Assembly (NCBI RefSeq): GCF_001953305.1
Contig: NZ_MTFE01000010.1
Coordinates: forward strand, 2,513,716-2,577,715
Reading direction: 5' to 3'
From: Cnuella takakiae
GTDB lineage: Bacteria; Bacteroidota; Bacteroidia; Chitinophagales; Chitinophagaceae
DNA: 64,000 nucleotides
In this document: positions 17,973 through 25,800 of the stretch, one piece after another
How the letters are laid out: each line of letters opens with the position of its first letter
How positions within the stretch are numbered: the first letter of the stretch is position 1
Program-made: the position numbers and the translations under genes
Notes under the pieces: model-generated
What the model saw: only the letters and a program-made list of their open reading frames with translations
What the model was told of the DNA's origin: nothing
Databases searched by the model: none

Positions 17973-19049
17973 CTATTGCTGCACTTTACCTATCGTCACC
18001 TTGGCATCGGGTTTCAGTCCAAGCAGGCCAGTGGTAATTACGGTATCGCCTTGTTTCAAACCTTCCAGTACCTGCACCTTGCTGCTGTCGCGTACGCCGG
18101 TTGTTACTTCCACAAATTGAGCCACGCCGCCCCTGTATACGTACACTTTTTTACCTCTTGCCTGCGGCACCACACTCTGTGTTGGAATCATCAGGGCATT
18201 GGCATCGGGTTCAAAGGCCAGTTTAACTTTGGCAAATCCGCCGGGCAGGAGGCCCGTGGCATCGCCTTTAACCTGCGCCCTTACGGTGAGGCTGCGGGTT
18301 TCTTCCGCAATACCCGACTCGGTAGCCATTACAGCCGCATTGTAGGTGCGGTCGTTGCCTTCAACGGTAAAGGTTATGTTCTGCCCCTTTTTGATTTGGG
18401 TGGTATATTTTTCCGGTACGTTAAAGTCGATGCGCAGGCCGGCCGTTTTTTGAATGGAAGTGATCACGCTGGTGGGCGTAACATAAGCGCCGGTGGAAAT
18501 TTCCTTTAAACCCAGTTTGCCACTAAAGGGGGCACGCACTTCGGTTTTTTGAATGGCGGTGCGAATAATATCCAGGTCGGCGCGGAGGTTGCTGACATTG
18601 AGCGAGGTGAGATCGTAGTCCTGTTTGGAAATACCACCAATTTGGACCAGCTGGTTGTAACGGTCTTCGGTTGTCTGGGCGATTTTGAGTTGTACTTCCA
18701 GCTTTTTGCGTTGGGCCTGCAAATCGCCATCGTACAGCTTGGCCAGCAGGGCCCCTTTATTTACGTATGCGCCTTCCCGTATGTACAGGCCGGTTACACG
18801 GCCCGAAACTTCAGGATGAATTTCAGTGGCTTCATCAGCTACCAGGTTGCCTGGTACTTCAAGGGCTTCGCTTACCGTGGTGGTATTTACCACAAAGGCG
18901 TCAACCTTTGCAGGGGGGCGGGGACCTTGTTTTTGTTGGGCGGTAACTTTTTCCTTCAGGTCGGAGGAGCAGGCTGCCAACAGAACGGCGCTGCTAAGGG
19001 CTATAAGTGACGTACGGCTTATTGATTGTAAATCCACGGCTTGAAACAT
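17973..19049 (-). CDS. RND efflux periplasmic adaptor (AcrA/MexA family) lipoprotein
   Basis: Membrane-fusion protein linking the transporter and the outer-membrane channel. From the ATG at 19049 it has 358 residues: lipoprotein signal with lipobox LLAAC, biotinyl-lipoyl-like motif EVSGRVTGLYIREGAYVNKG, alpha-hairpin (YNQLVQIGGISKQDYD), second lipoyl half VRAPFSGKLGLKEISTGAYV and the beta-barrel and membrane-proximal domains. A longer in-frame ATG at 19076 lies upstream of the predicted transcription start, so 19049 was chosen. 137 bases separate it from the transporter gene. Confidence 0.93.
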   Translation of the reverse strand: MFQAVDLQSISRTSLIALSSAVLLAACSSDLKEKVTAQQKQGPRPPAKVDAFVVNTTTVSEALEVPGNLVADEATEIHPEVSGRVTGLYIREGAYVNKGALLAKLYDGDLQAQRKKLEVQLKIAQTTEDRYNQLVQIGGISKQDYDLTSLNVSNLRADLDIIRTAIQKTEVRAPFSGKLGLKEISTGAYVTPTSVITSIQKTAGLRIDFNVPEKYTTQIKKGQNITFTVEGNDRTYNAAVMATESGIAEETRSLTVRAQVKGDATGLLPGGFAKVKLAFEPDANALMIPTQSVVPQARGKKVYVYRGGVAQFVEVTTGVRDSSKVQVLEGLKQGDTVITTGLLGLKPDAKVTIGKVQQ

Positions 19050-19063
19050 AATGTGTTGAGCCG

Positions 19064-19071
19064 CAAAAATA
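19064..19071 (-). promoter_or_regulatory. -7 element TATTTTTG for the efflux operon
   Basis: TATTTTTG on the minus strand matches TAnnTTTG and ends 14 bases before the ATG at 19049. It shows that the efflux genes need not depend on purK transcription. Confidence 0.6.
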
Positions 19072-19140
19072 GCCAATCTGTTTGCCCCGCTATGTAGGAA
19101 TTTAGTGAAAAGAGTATGGGTTAACGTTTATTAACCTTAT

Positions 19141-19172
19141 GGAAATTTGGGCTTTGTGATTTCGGATTCCGG
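19141..19172. repeat. heptad array C, left arm (TCGGATT-like)
   Basis: Phased 7-mers GGAAATT, TGGGCTT, TGTGATT, TCGGATT, CCGG. The partner with opposite orientation is at 19209-19243. Lies between acrA and purK. Confidence 0.65.
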
Positions 19173-19208
19173 CAGTTTGAACCAATGGTAAGCGCTTTGC
19201 AATTGACA

Positions 19209-19243
19209 ACTACCGATATCCGAAATCCCAGATCCGCAATCAT
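19209..19243. repeat. heptad array C, right arm (AWATCCG-like)
   Basis: Phased 7-mers ACTACCG, ATATCCG, AAATCCC, AGATCCG, CAATCAT. It runs up to and just into the purK stop codon. Its ATCCGAAATC core is the reverse complement of GATTTCGGAT in the left arm. Confidence 0.75.
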
Positions 19244-20364
19244 TTAGCCTGTACTTCAAGCGCCTGCTTGATGCCATTGGCTTTATGAATCAGTTCCTGC
19301 TTTTCATTGCTCAGGATGGTTACATGTCCCATCTTACGGCCGGGCTTTGTGTCTTTTTTACCGTATAGGTGTACAAACACATTGTCCATGGCCAGCACTT
19401 CTTCCAGTCCTGCATAATGCACGGGGCCGCTGTGTCCTGCTGCGCCAATAACGTTTACCAGTGCCGAAGGCAGGATGGCTTTTGTATTTCCCAGGGGATA
19501 GCCCAGGATCACCCGCCACAGCATATCAAACTGCGAGGAATAATGCGCTTCGATGGTATGGTGGCCGCTGTTGTGTACGCGGGGCGCAGTTTCGTTTACA
19601 AAAACATCGTCGTTGCGGTCTACAAAAAGCTCAACGGCAAACAGCCCGGGCGAGTTGAAATTGCGCACTACCGAAAGTGCGATGGCTTCAATTTTCCATA
19701 AAACATCGCGGCTGATATATGCGGGGCAAAGCTGGAAATCGAGCAGGTTGAGGTTGGGGTTGAACACCATTTCAACGGGTGGGTAGAGGGCGGTTTTACC
19801 ATCCTGCCCCACGGCAACGATGAGGGCAATTTCCTTTTGCAGGTCTACCTTTTTCTCCAGCACGCTATGGTCGTCGAAGCCTTCACTAAACTGGCCAGGG
19901 TTTTCAATAATCTGTACGCCTTTACCATCATAACCACCGGTGGCCAGCTTTTGCACACCTGGAATCAGGTGGGGCCAGTCGCCCAACTGGTGCCTGCCTT
20001 CCAGTACGGCAAACGCGGCCGTTGGAATGGAGTGGTGCTGGTAATACTGCTTTTGGAGGATCTTGTTTTTGATAATGCGCAGTACGGAAGGCTTGGGGAA
20101 GACCTTTACGCCTTCGGCTTCGAGGGCTTCGAGCGCGTCAACGTTTACATTTTCAATTTCAATAGTAAGGGCATCCAGGTTTTTGCCAAATTGGTACACC
20201 GCATCGTAGTCGCGGATATCGCCTTTTACAAAATGGCGGCACAGGTGTGCCGAGGGGCATTCGGCGTCGTTTTCCAGTACATATGTTTCAACGGGATAAT
20301 TAGCTGCGGCCTGCAGCAGCATCCTGCCCAGCTGGCCACCACCCAGAATTCCTACTTTTTGCAT
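19240..20364 (-). CDS. purK: 5-(carboxyamino)imidazole ribonucleotide synthase PurK
   Basis: ATP-grasp enzyme converting AIR, bicarbonate and ATP to N5-CAIR, the substrate of PurE. 374 residues; N-terminal GILGGGQLGRMLLQAA, ATP-grasp segments PTAAFAVLEG, GYDGKGVQII and VAVGQDGKTALYPPVEMVF, and the metal-site region ELFVDRNDDVFVNETAPRVH with NSGHHTIEA. It is separated from purE by about 6 kb containing the RND system, all on the same strand. Its promoter element ends four bases before the ATG. Confidence 0.96.
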   Translation of the reverse strand: MQKVGILGGGQLGRMLLQAAANYPVETYVLENDAECPSAHLCRHFVKGDIRDYDAVYQFGKNLDALTIEIENVNVDALEALEAEGVKVFPKPSVLRIIKNKILQKQYYQHHSIPTAAFAVLEGRHQLGDWPHLIPGVQKLATGGYDGKGVQIIENPGQFSEGFDDHSVLEKKVDLQKEIALIVAVGQDGKTALYPPVEMVFNPNLNLLDFQLCPAYISRDVLWKIEAIALSVVRNFNSPGLFAVELFVDRNDDVFVNETAPRVHNSGHHTIEAHYSSQFDMLWRVILGYPLGNTKAILPSALVNVIGAAGHSGPVHYAGLEEVLAMDNVFVHLYGKKDTKPGRKMGHVTILSNEKQELIHKANGIKQALEVQAK

Positions 20365-20368
20365 GCTG

Positions 20369-20376
20369 CGAAGGTA
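20369..20376 (-). promoter_or_regulatory. -7 element TACCTTCG, leaderless purK promoter
   Basis: Minus-strand TACCTTCG followed by CAGC and then ATG at 20364. Identical in sequence and spacing to the helicase promoter at 3713. Confidence 0.6.
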
Positions 20377-20382
20377 AGGGTT

Positions 20383-20424
20383 GGACCATTGACGATGGAG
20401 AATGGACCATGGATGGGGAGAGAT
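20383..20424. repeat. heptad array D, left arm (GGACCAT-like)
   Basis: Phased 7-mers GGACCAT, TGACGAT, GGAGAAT, GGACCAT, GGATGGG, GAGAGAT. The partner is at 20477-20511; the core ACCATTGACGATGG pairs with the partner almost completely. Confidence 0.8.
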
Positions 20425-20476
20425 TCTTGGGATTGTATGGAACTATAGGGGTTGCTATCCGTTCAAAGGGTACACT

Positions 20477-20511
20477 CGCCATTATCAATCGTCCATCATC
20501 AATGGTCAATT
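20477..20511. repeat. heptad array D, right arm (RTCMATC-like)
   Basis: Phased 7-mers CGCCATT, ATCAATC, GTCCATC, ATCAATG, GTCAATT. It sits in the divergent promoter region between purK and the T9SS-exported protein. Confidence 0.8.
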
Positions 20512-20572
20512 GCCCTTGGTTAACCCACCGCCATCAATTACATCTTCGTATATTCCCCTACCAAACTTTTGC

Positions 20573-22483
20573 ATGCCTTTTCGCCTGGTACTAAATCTTT
20601 TTTTGCTTTGTTTTTCCGCCCTGGCGGTACAGGCTCAATTATGTGCCGGTCCCTTTTCCGATCCATCCCTGGTTATCGATTTTGGTACCACCCTCAACCC
20701 TTACCCTACCGCGGGCAAGCTGGGTGCCGGCTATGGCCGCACCACCGAAACCTGCACGCCTGAAGGCACGGCCGAACTGCGGGCACAGGCTTTTATGTGC
20801 AAACCCGAATGGCAGGTGACGCCCTTCGACCATACCGATGGCGACGAGAATGGCAATTTCCTGATGGTGAGCCCACTGCCCGGCACCACCGAAGTGTACC
20901 GCGATACCATCAGCGGTCTTTGCCCGCAAACGGTGTTCAATTTCCAATTGTGGGTACTCAACCTGATGGTGGCCGAAGCCTGCGATGGGCAGGCCGCCGA
21001 TCCCAACCTGAAAATAGAATTGTTCGATGCTACGGGTGCGCACCTTGCGGTGCGCAATACCGGAACTATTCGCAAGCAGAGCCGCGCCGAATGGGTAGCC
21101 TTTGCCGCCCAGTTTCGCAGCCCTGGTTCGGGGACCATCATCCTGGTAGTAACCAGCGTGGATGCCAGGGTTTGCGGCAGCGATTTTGGTATTGATGATA
21201 TTGGATTTGCGCCCTGCAAGGGCGGTATCAAAGCAGGGCTGGAGGGTAATAGCCTTGCGGTGCAGGTTTGCCAGGACCAGCAACAGGCCTACCTGATGCA
21301 GGCCAGTTACAACGGCTTTAGCAACCCGCAGGTGCAGTGGCAGGTCAGTGAAAACGGCAGCGCATGGGTGGATGTGGCTGGTGCCAATACATCCAGTTTC
21401 CGGCGTGAGCCTTCGGAGGCAGGGGAATATGCCTACCGCATGCGCCTGCTGGAAAATGGCAACAATGCCTGTGCCTTTGTTTCCAATCCGGTTCAGGTGC
21501 AGGTTTTTCGCAAGCCCTTTGCCCAGGGCACCAACTATGTTTATGGTTGCTATGGGTTTCCGGTAAATTTCCAGGCTTCGGGCGGCACCCAGTACGAGTG
21601 GGCAGGCCCGGCGGGGTTCCGGTCCAACCTGCAGGCACCTTCTATTCCCAGGCTCGACTTTGTCAATGCTGGCCGCTACCGGGTAAAGGTGACCAACGAC
21701 CAGGGCTGTAGCGATTTCGACAGCACCGACCTGGTGGTATACCCTGCGCCGGTTGCAACCCTAAATATCAGCGATACCCTTATTTGTGCCGGCGATAGTC
21801 TGAGGCTTGTAGCCGGTGGCGCCGACCGCTACCTGTGGCTGCCGGCAGGCGGACTGAGCAATGATACCATTGCCAACCCTCAAGCCAGCCCCGATGCAGA
21901 TACGCGTTATACCGTAAAAGTATTTACCGAACCAACCTGTTACGATACCGCCAGCGTGCAGGTGCGGGTGGTGCCCAAAGCTTTTGTAGATGCCGGTCCT
22001 GATAAGTTCAGCCTCCGCAACCGTATGGTAACCCTTGAAGGCAGGGTGAGCGGGGCAGGAGTGCGGTACCGGTGGAGCCCGGCAGGGCCGCTGGATAATG
22101 CCAATACCCAACGCCCCAAACTGAAAGCCCTGCAAACCACCTTGTTTGTGCTGGAAGCCGAAGGTGCTTTTGGCTGTGGCGTGCTGCGTGATACCGTAAA
22201 GGTGGAAGTGATCGACCGTTTATTTATACCCACAGCCTTTACGCCCAATGGCGACCGCCTCAACGATGTCTGGGAAATTGTGGCCATTGACCTTTACCCA
22301 AATGCCGAGGTGCAGGTATTTGACCGCTGGGGTAAAAGAGTATACCAGAGCCTGGCAAAAGCATACAAGCCCTGGAATGGAAAAGATGGTGTCTATCCCG
22401 TACCACCGGGAGTTTACATTTATATGCTTAACCTGGGCGATGGCAGCCCATTGCGCAAGGGCAGTTTAACAGTGCTGCAATAA
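20573..22483 (+). CDS. T9SS type B-sorted secreted protein (gliding-motility C-terminal domain)
   Basis: Exported surface or extracellular protein of 636 residues. Signal peptide MPFRLVLNLFLLCFSALAVQAQ; a jelly-roll-like region (about 25-215) with cysteines and PFDHTDGDENGNFLMV; Ig/PKD-like repeats (about 225-540); and a C-terminal T9SS type B sorting domain from about 545 (FIPTAFTPNGDRLNDVWEI, VQVFDRWGKRVYQS, PPGVYIYMLNL). It therefore leaves the cell through the type IX system, whose genes are not in the window. The start at 20573 follows CTTTTGC and gives the signal peptide directly; upstream in-frame codons run through the heptad array. Binding target unknown. Confidence 0.9.
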   Translation: MPFRLVLNLFLLCFSALAVQAQLCAGPFSDPSLVIDFGTTLNPYPTAGKLGAGYGRTTETCTPEGTAELRAQAFMCKPEWQVTPFDHTDGDENGNFLMVSPLPGTTEVYRDTISGLCPQTVFNFQLWVLNLMVAEACDGQAADPNLKIELFDATGAHLAVRNTGTIRKQSRAEWVAFAAQFRSPGSGTIILVVTSVDARVCGSDFGIDDIGFAPCKGGIKAGLEGNSLAVQVCQDQQQAYLMQASYNGFSNPQVQWQVSENGSAWVDVAGANTSSFRREPSEAGEYAYRMRLLENGNNACAFVSNPVQVQVFRKPFAQGTNYVYGCYGFPVNFQASGGTQYEWAGPAGFRSNLQAPSIPRLDFVNAGRYRVKVTNDQGCSDFDSTDLVVYPAPVATLNISDTLICAGDSLRLVAGGADRYLWLPAGGLSNDTIANPQASPDADTRYTVKVFTEPTCYDTASVQVRVVPKAFVDAGPDKFSLRNRMVTLEGRVSGAGVRYRWSPAGPLDNANTQRPKLKALQTTLFVLEAEGAFGCGVLRDTVKVEVIDRLFIPTAFTPNGDRLNDVWEIVAIDLYPNAEVQVFDRWGKRVYQSLAKAYKPWNGKDGVYPVPPGVYIYMLNLGDGSPLRKGSLTVLQ

Positions 22484-22555
22484 GGGCCTGAGCTTTGTAT
22501 TGTGCAAAAAAACAGGAATTCTTAATAGGGGCGGGTATCAAGTAATTAGATAACA

Positions 22556-22653
22556 GACCACGGACCACAGACAACGGACGACAGACAAGGGACCATGGAT
22601 GACAGACAACTGGCGACATAAGCCTTGTGGCCTGTCGTCCATGGTCCCTTGTC
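22556..22653. repeat. heptad array E with 22-bp hairpin arms (GACNACR)
   Basis: Nine phased 7-mers of consensus GACNACR occupy 22556-22618; complementary heptads occupy 22623-22657. Bases 22584-22605 and 22632-22653 are reverse complements over 22 bases, with the only deviation a G-T pair, around a 26-base loop. No coding potential. Confidence 0.85.
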
Positions 22654-22690
22654 CTTCCGCTCGTTCCAACTTATTTAGGGCCGAATGATA

Positions 22691-22698
22691 TACATTTG
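22691..22698 (+). promoter_or_regulatory. -7 element TACATTTG before a micro-ORF
   Basis: Perfect TAnnTTTG match, seven bases before the ATG at 22706. Confidence 0.5.
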
Positions 22699-22705
22699 AA
22701 GTACC

Positions 22706-22795
22706 ATGCGTCCGGATTATCCCCAAAAATATTTCAACGATGAGCGCCACAATTTCGTGTTGCTGATGGAGTCGTTGGCCATGGACGCCGCCTGA
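22706..22795 (+). CDS. possible 29-residue micro-ORF or gene remnant
   Basis: A short frame starting MRPDYPQKYF and ending ESLAMDAA, placed seven bases after a perfect -7 element exactly as real genes here are. Six bp of dyad (CCTCCG, CTTGC loop, CGGAGG at 22797-22813) follow its stop. I do not recognise the sequence. It could be a true small protein, the surviving N-terminus of a decayed gene, or chance. The rest of the gap 22484-22889 holds array E and no other gene. Confidence 0.3.
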   Translation: MRPDYPQKYFNDERHNFVLLMESLAMDAA

Positions 22796-22889
22796 ACCTC
22801 CGCTTGCCGGAGGTACTTATTCCCTTGACAGATTTTGCTTGTGCACTGACAATAGTCAGTAATTCCTTATTCAATTAAGTTTTCTTGCC

Positions 22890-24020
22890 ATGAACACCCA
22901 AGCCCTTTCCGCGGTGCCTGCCGCCCATACCGATTTCCTGCCCCTGCAGGGTACCGATTATGTTGAATTTTATGTAGGCAATGCCAAACAGGCGGCGCAT
23001 TATTATATCACTGCTTTTGGCTTTTCAGCCCTGGCCTTTGCCGGCCCTGAAACCGGTATGAAGGACAAAGCCAGCTACGTGGTGCGTCAGAACAAGCTCA
23101 CCTTTGTGCTCACTTCGGCACTCCGTCCCGAAGGGCCCATCGCCGACCATGTATTTCGACATGGTGATGGCGTAAAACACCTGGCCCTTCGGGTAGATGA
23201 TGCCGCTAATGCCTGGCACCAGACTACCCTTCGGGGTGCACAAACCGCCCTGGAGCCCCAGCGCCAGGAGGATGAGAACGGGCAGGTAGTGATGAGCGGT
23301 ATCCAAACCTATGGCGATACCGTGCACCTGTTTATTGAACGTAAAAATTATAACGGCGTTTTCCTTCCGGGGTACCGCACATGGGAGAATCCTTATTTCA
23401 GGCCAGCCCAATCGGGACTACTGTATGTAGACCATTGTGTAGGCAATGTGGGCTGGAACCAGATGAACCGCTGGGTGCAGTTTTACCAGGACGTGATGGG
23501 CTTTCGTAATATCCTCACCTTCGACGATTCGGATATCAGTACCGAGTACTCGGCCCTGATGAGCAAGGTAATGAGCAATGGCAATGGCTTTGTCAAGTTT
23601 CCCATCAACGAGCCGGCGGAGGGCAAGAAGAAGTCGCAGGTGGAAGAGTATCTTGAGTTTTATGGGGGCGAAGGGGTTCAACACGTGGCGCTGGCTACCA
23701 ACGATATCGTAGCGACCGTACGCAACCTGCGCAGCCGCGGTGTTGAATTTTTGCAGGTGCCTACCACTTATTACGACGACCTGCTGGACCGGGTAGGGCA
23801 GATCGATGAAGACCTGGAGCCCCTGAAGGAACTGGGCATCCTCGTGGATCGGGATGATGAGGGCTACCTGTTGCAGCTGTTTTCCAAACCAGTTCAGGAC
23901 CGGCCAACCGTGTTTTTCGAGATCATCCAGCGCAAGGGAGCCAAAAGCTTTGGTAAGGGAAATTTCAAAGCCTTATTTGAGGCCATTGAAAGAGAACAGG
24001 AGGCGAGAGGGAATTTGTAG
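22890..24020 (+). CDS. hppD: 4-hydroxyphenylpyruvate dioxygenase
   Basis: Fe(II) enzyme of tyrosine catabolism converting 4-hydroxyphenylpyruvate to homogentisate; 376 residues. Two VOC-type halves; the iron ligands are expected at the His of YVDHCVGNV (about 178), the His of VQHVALATNDI (about 260) and the Glu of VFFEIIQRKG (about 345). Substrate-pocket region FSKPVQDRPTVFFEI is typical. Homogentisate dioxygenase and fumarylacetoacetase are not adjacent in the window. Single-gene unit. Confidence 0.96.
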   Translation: MNTQALSAVPAAHTDFLPLQGTDYVEFYVGNAKQAAHYYITAFGFSALAFAGPETGMKDKASYVVRQNKLTFVLTSALRPEGPIADHVFRHGDGVKHLALRVDDAANAWHQTTLRGAQTALEPQRQEDENGQVVMSGIQTYGDTVHLFIERKNYNGVFLPGYRTWENPYFRPAQSGLLYVDHCVGNVGWNQMNRWVQFYQDVMGFRNILTFDDSDISTEYSALMSKVMSNGNGFVKFPINEPAEGKKKSQVEEYLEFYGGEGVQHVALATNDIVATVRNLRSRGVEFLQVPTTYYDDLLDRVGQIDEDLEPLKELGILVDRDDEGYLLQLFSKPVQDRPTVFFEIIQRKGAKSFGKGNFKALFEAIEREQEARGNL

Positions 24021-24354
24021 GTTAAGCGTTTAGGATTTGGAGTTTGGTGTTTTTCATTTCTTGTTTTTGGTTGGGGTAATTGGGGTTATTAAGGCGGCTA
24101 TGTTTGGGTGGGTTAAGGGCTTTGGGGGTTATCGTTTGTTTTAAGAAAATCATGCAAGCGCAATTTTGTGCGGAAGCGGCCGTTTTTTATTGCAGTCCTG
24201 GTGTAGGAACAATCATTTGTGTAACGGGTAAAACGAGGCCGGGACAAGCTTTCGACGTATAATCATTTAATCTTATCCAAATAATGTTTGTTTCCACCGA
24301 TTGTGTACGGCTGTCCATTCATTTTTTCCGAACTTGCCCCTGGATTTCTTAAAC
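24021..24354. repeat. heptad array F (24026-24074) in a gene-free gap
   Basis: Phased T/G-rich 7-mers (GCGTTTA, GGATTTG, GAGTTTG, GTGTTTT, TCATTTC, TTGTTTT, TGGTTGG) start six bases after the hppD stop. No inverted partner was found here. The rest of the gap to 24354 shows no gene; it should contain the promoter of the next gene, but no clear -7 match was seen. Confidence 0.65.
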
Positions 24355-25539
24355 ATGAAAGCGCCCTTACTCTTCCTTTACTCCGTTCTGTTTTTTCAAC
24401 TGGCCCAGGGCCAGGGCACCAGTGTGCCCGCAGCCATGGTGACCGGCAACAACCTGTTACCCACCTTTATCGACTTCCAGCGTTCCCTGCCCCGCCCGGG
24501 TGATGCGCTGCGGCGAAAAGAGGACACCCTCCAGAAACAGTTTGCCGCCAAAGGCCTCGACTGGCCTGCCAAATACCTGTACATCCGCAACTTCAAATAC
24601 GACGGACAGCTGGAAGTATGGGTGAAAAACGACAAGAAAGAACAGTTTAAATTATTTAAAAACTACCGGGTCTGTGCCCTTGCCGGTTCGCTTGGTCCCA
24701 AGCGGATGGAAGGCGACTACCAGGTACCCGAAGGTTTTTATTATATCAACGAATTCAACCCGCGCAGTTCCTACCACCTGTCGCTTGGGCTCAACTATCC
24801 CAACCCATCCGACAAGGTGCTGAGTGATATGTACAAGCCCGGAGGCGATATTTTCATCCACGGCAGTTGCGTAACGGTAGGCTGTATTCCCGTCAACGAC
24901 CAGCAGATTGAAGAATTGTACATCCTGGCCGCCCATGCCCGCAATGCGGGGCAGGAGTTTATACCCGTACACATTTTCCCGATCCGGTATAACAATAAGC
25001 GGAGTGCCGACTACCTGGCTACCCTTACTAAAACAGATGGCGACCTGAAGCTGCATGCAGAGAACCTGGAGCTGGTGTATGACCATTTTGAGATCACCCG
25101 CCAGCTGCCCATCATTATGGTGAACAACCATGGCGATTACCGCTATGAAGGGCTGACGAAGAAATTGCCGCCACCACCACCACCGCCCAAAAAAGCACCA
25201 AGGCCGCATCCACAGCGGGTAATCACTAACCTTGCGGATGTGGTGCACCAATGGCCCCAGTTTCAGGGAGGTAACGAACATTTCCTGAAATACCTGGAAA
25301 AGATGGGTAAGGCCATGGCCTCCCAATTGCCCAGCGGGAAAAAGAAAGCCTATGTGGTAGTAGAGTTCATTGTGGACCAGGATGGCGCCCCGGTAAATTT
25401 CAAGGTGATACAGGGTGTTGATGATGAGTTCAACGATGAACTGATAACGGTACTGGAACAAATGCCTGCGTGGAAACCCGCAATTTTAAACGACAAGCCC
25501 GTTGCCAAAAAGATCAGGCAGGGTTTTGCAGTGGAGTAA
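24355..25539 (+). CDS. YafK-like L,D-transpeptidase fused to a TonB-C-like domain
   Basis: Exported cell-wall enzyme candidate of 394 residues. Signal peptide ends LAQGQG; an L,D-transpeptidase (YkuD fold, YafK/DpaA branch) domain covers about 60-240, with the conserved HGSCVTVGCIPV carrying the catalytic His and Cys. It is followed by a proline-rich linker of six Pro and KKAPRPHPQ (about 285), and then a domain (about 305-394) with QFQGGNEHFLKYLEKMG and VEFIVDQDGAPVNFKVI that matches the TonB C-terminal fold seen in many Bacteroidota proteins. YafK-type enzymes cut or form cross-links at diaminopimelate; the fusion partner could anchor it to peptidoglycan or a partner protein. The start at 24355 gives the signal peptide. 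Confidence 0.85.
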   Translation: MKAPLLFLYSVLFFQLAQGQGTSVPAAMVTGNNLLPTFIDFQRSLPRPGDALRRKEDTLQKQFAAKGLDWPAKYLYIRNFKYDGQLEVWVKNDKKEQFKLFKNYRVCALAGSLGPKRMEGDYQVPEGFYYINEFNPRSSYHLSLGLNYPNPSDKVLSDMYKPGGDIFIHGSCVTVGCIPVNDQQIEELYILAAHARNAGQEFIPVHIFPIRYNNKRSADYLATLTKTDGDLKLHAENLELVYDHFEITRQLPIIMVNNHGDYRYEGLTKKLPPPPPPPKKAPRPHPQRVITNLADVVHQWPQFQGGNEHFLKYLEKMGKAMASQLPSGKKKAYVVVEFIVDQDGAPVNFKVIQGVDDEFNDELITVLEQMPAWKPAILNDKPVAKKIRQGFAVE

Positions 25540-25555
25540 TGGCTGGTGGTTGCGG

Positions 25556-25584
25556 AAAGCTATAAGCTTAAAGCTGCAAGCATC
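25556..25584. repeat. heptad array G (AAAGCTN)
   Basis: Phased 7-mers AAAGCTA, TAAGCTT, AAAGCTG, CAAGCAT, just after the transpeptidase stop. The same motif family recurs at 25717-25800 and 28902-28936. Confidence 0.7.
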
Positions 25585-25655
25585 AAATGGGTGTACGCAA
25601 AAATTATTGCACAGAAAACCTGCTCATGACACTTGCGAAAGCAATACATTTCCAC

Positions 25656-25690
25656 AAGCGCCCCTTCTGTTAGGAAGGGGCGTTTGTTTG
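25656..25690 (+). terminator. terminator after the YafK-TonB gene
   Basis: AAGCGCCCCTT and AAGGGGCGTTT arms around a short loop, followed by a T-rich tract; one mismatch in the arms. Confidence 0.75.
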
Positions 25691-25716
25691 TTATGTACAG
25701 AATGGAAATCCATTGA

Positions 25717-25800
25717 TCCTTACGTGCAGCTTGTAGCTAAAAGCTTGCTGCTACTTCCTTACGTGCAGCTTGTAGCTAAAAGCTTGCTGCTACTTCCTTA
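25717..25800. repeat. 39-bp tandem repeat, two perfect copies, abutting aspartate kinase
   Basis: Copies at 25717-25755 and 25756-25794 are identical; the first six bases of a third copy (TCCTTA) include the aspartate kinase stop codon. Each copy is built of AGCTTGT/AGCTAAA/AGCTTGC heptads. The duplication appears recent since no base differs. Confidence 0.92.
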
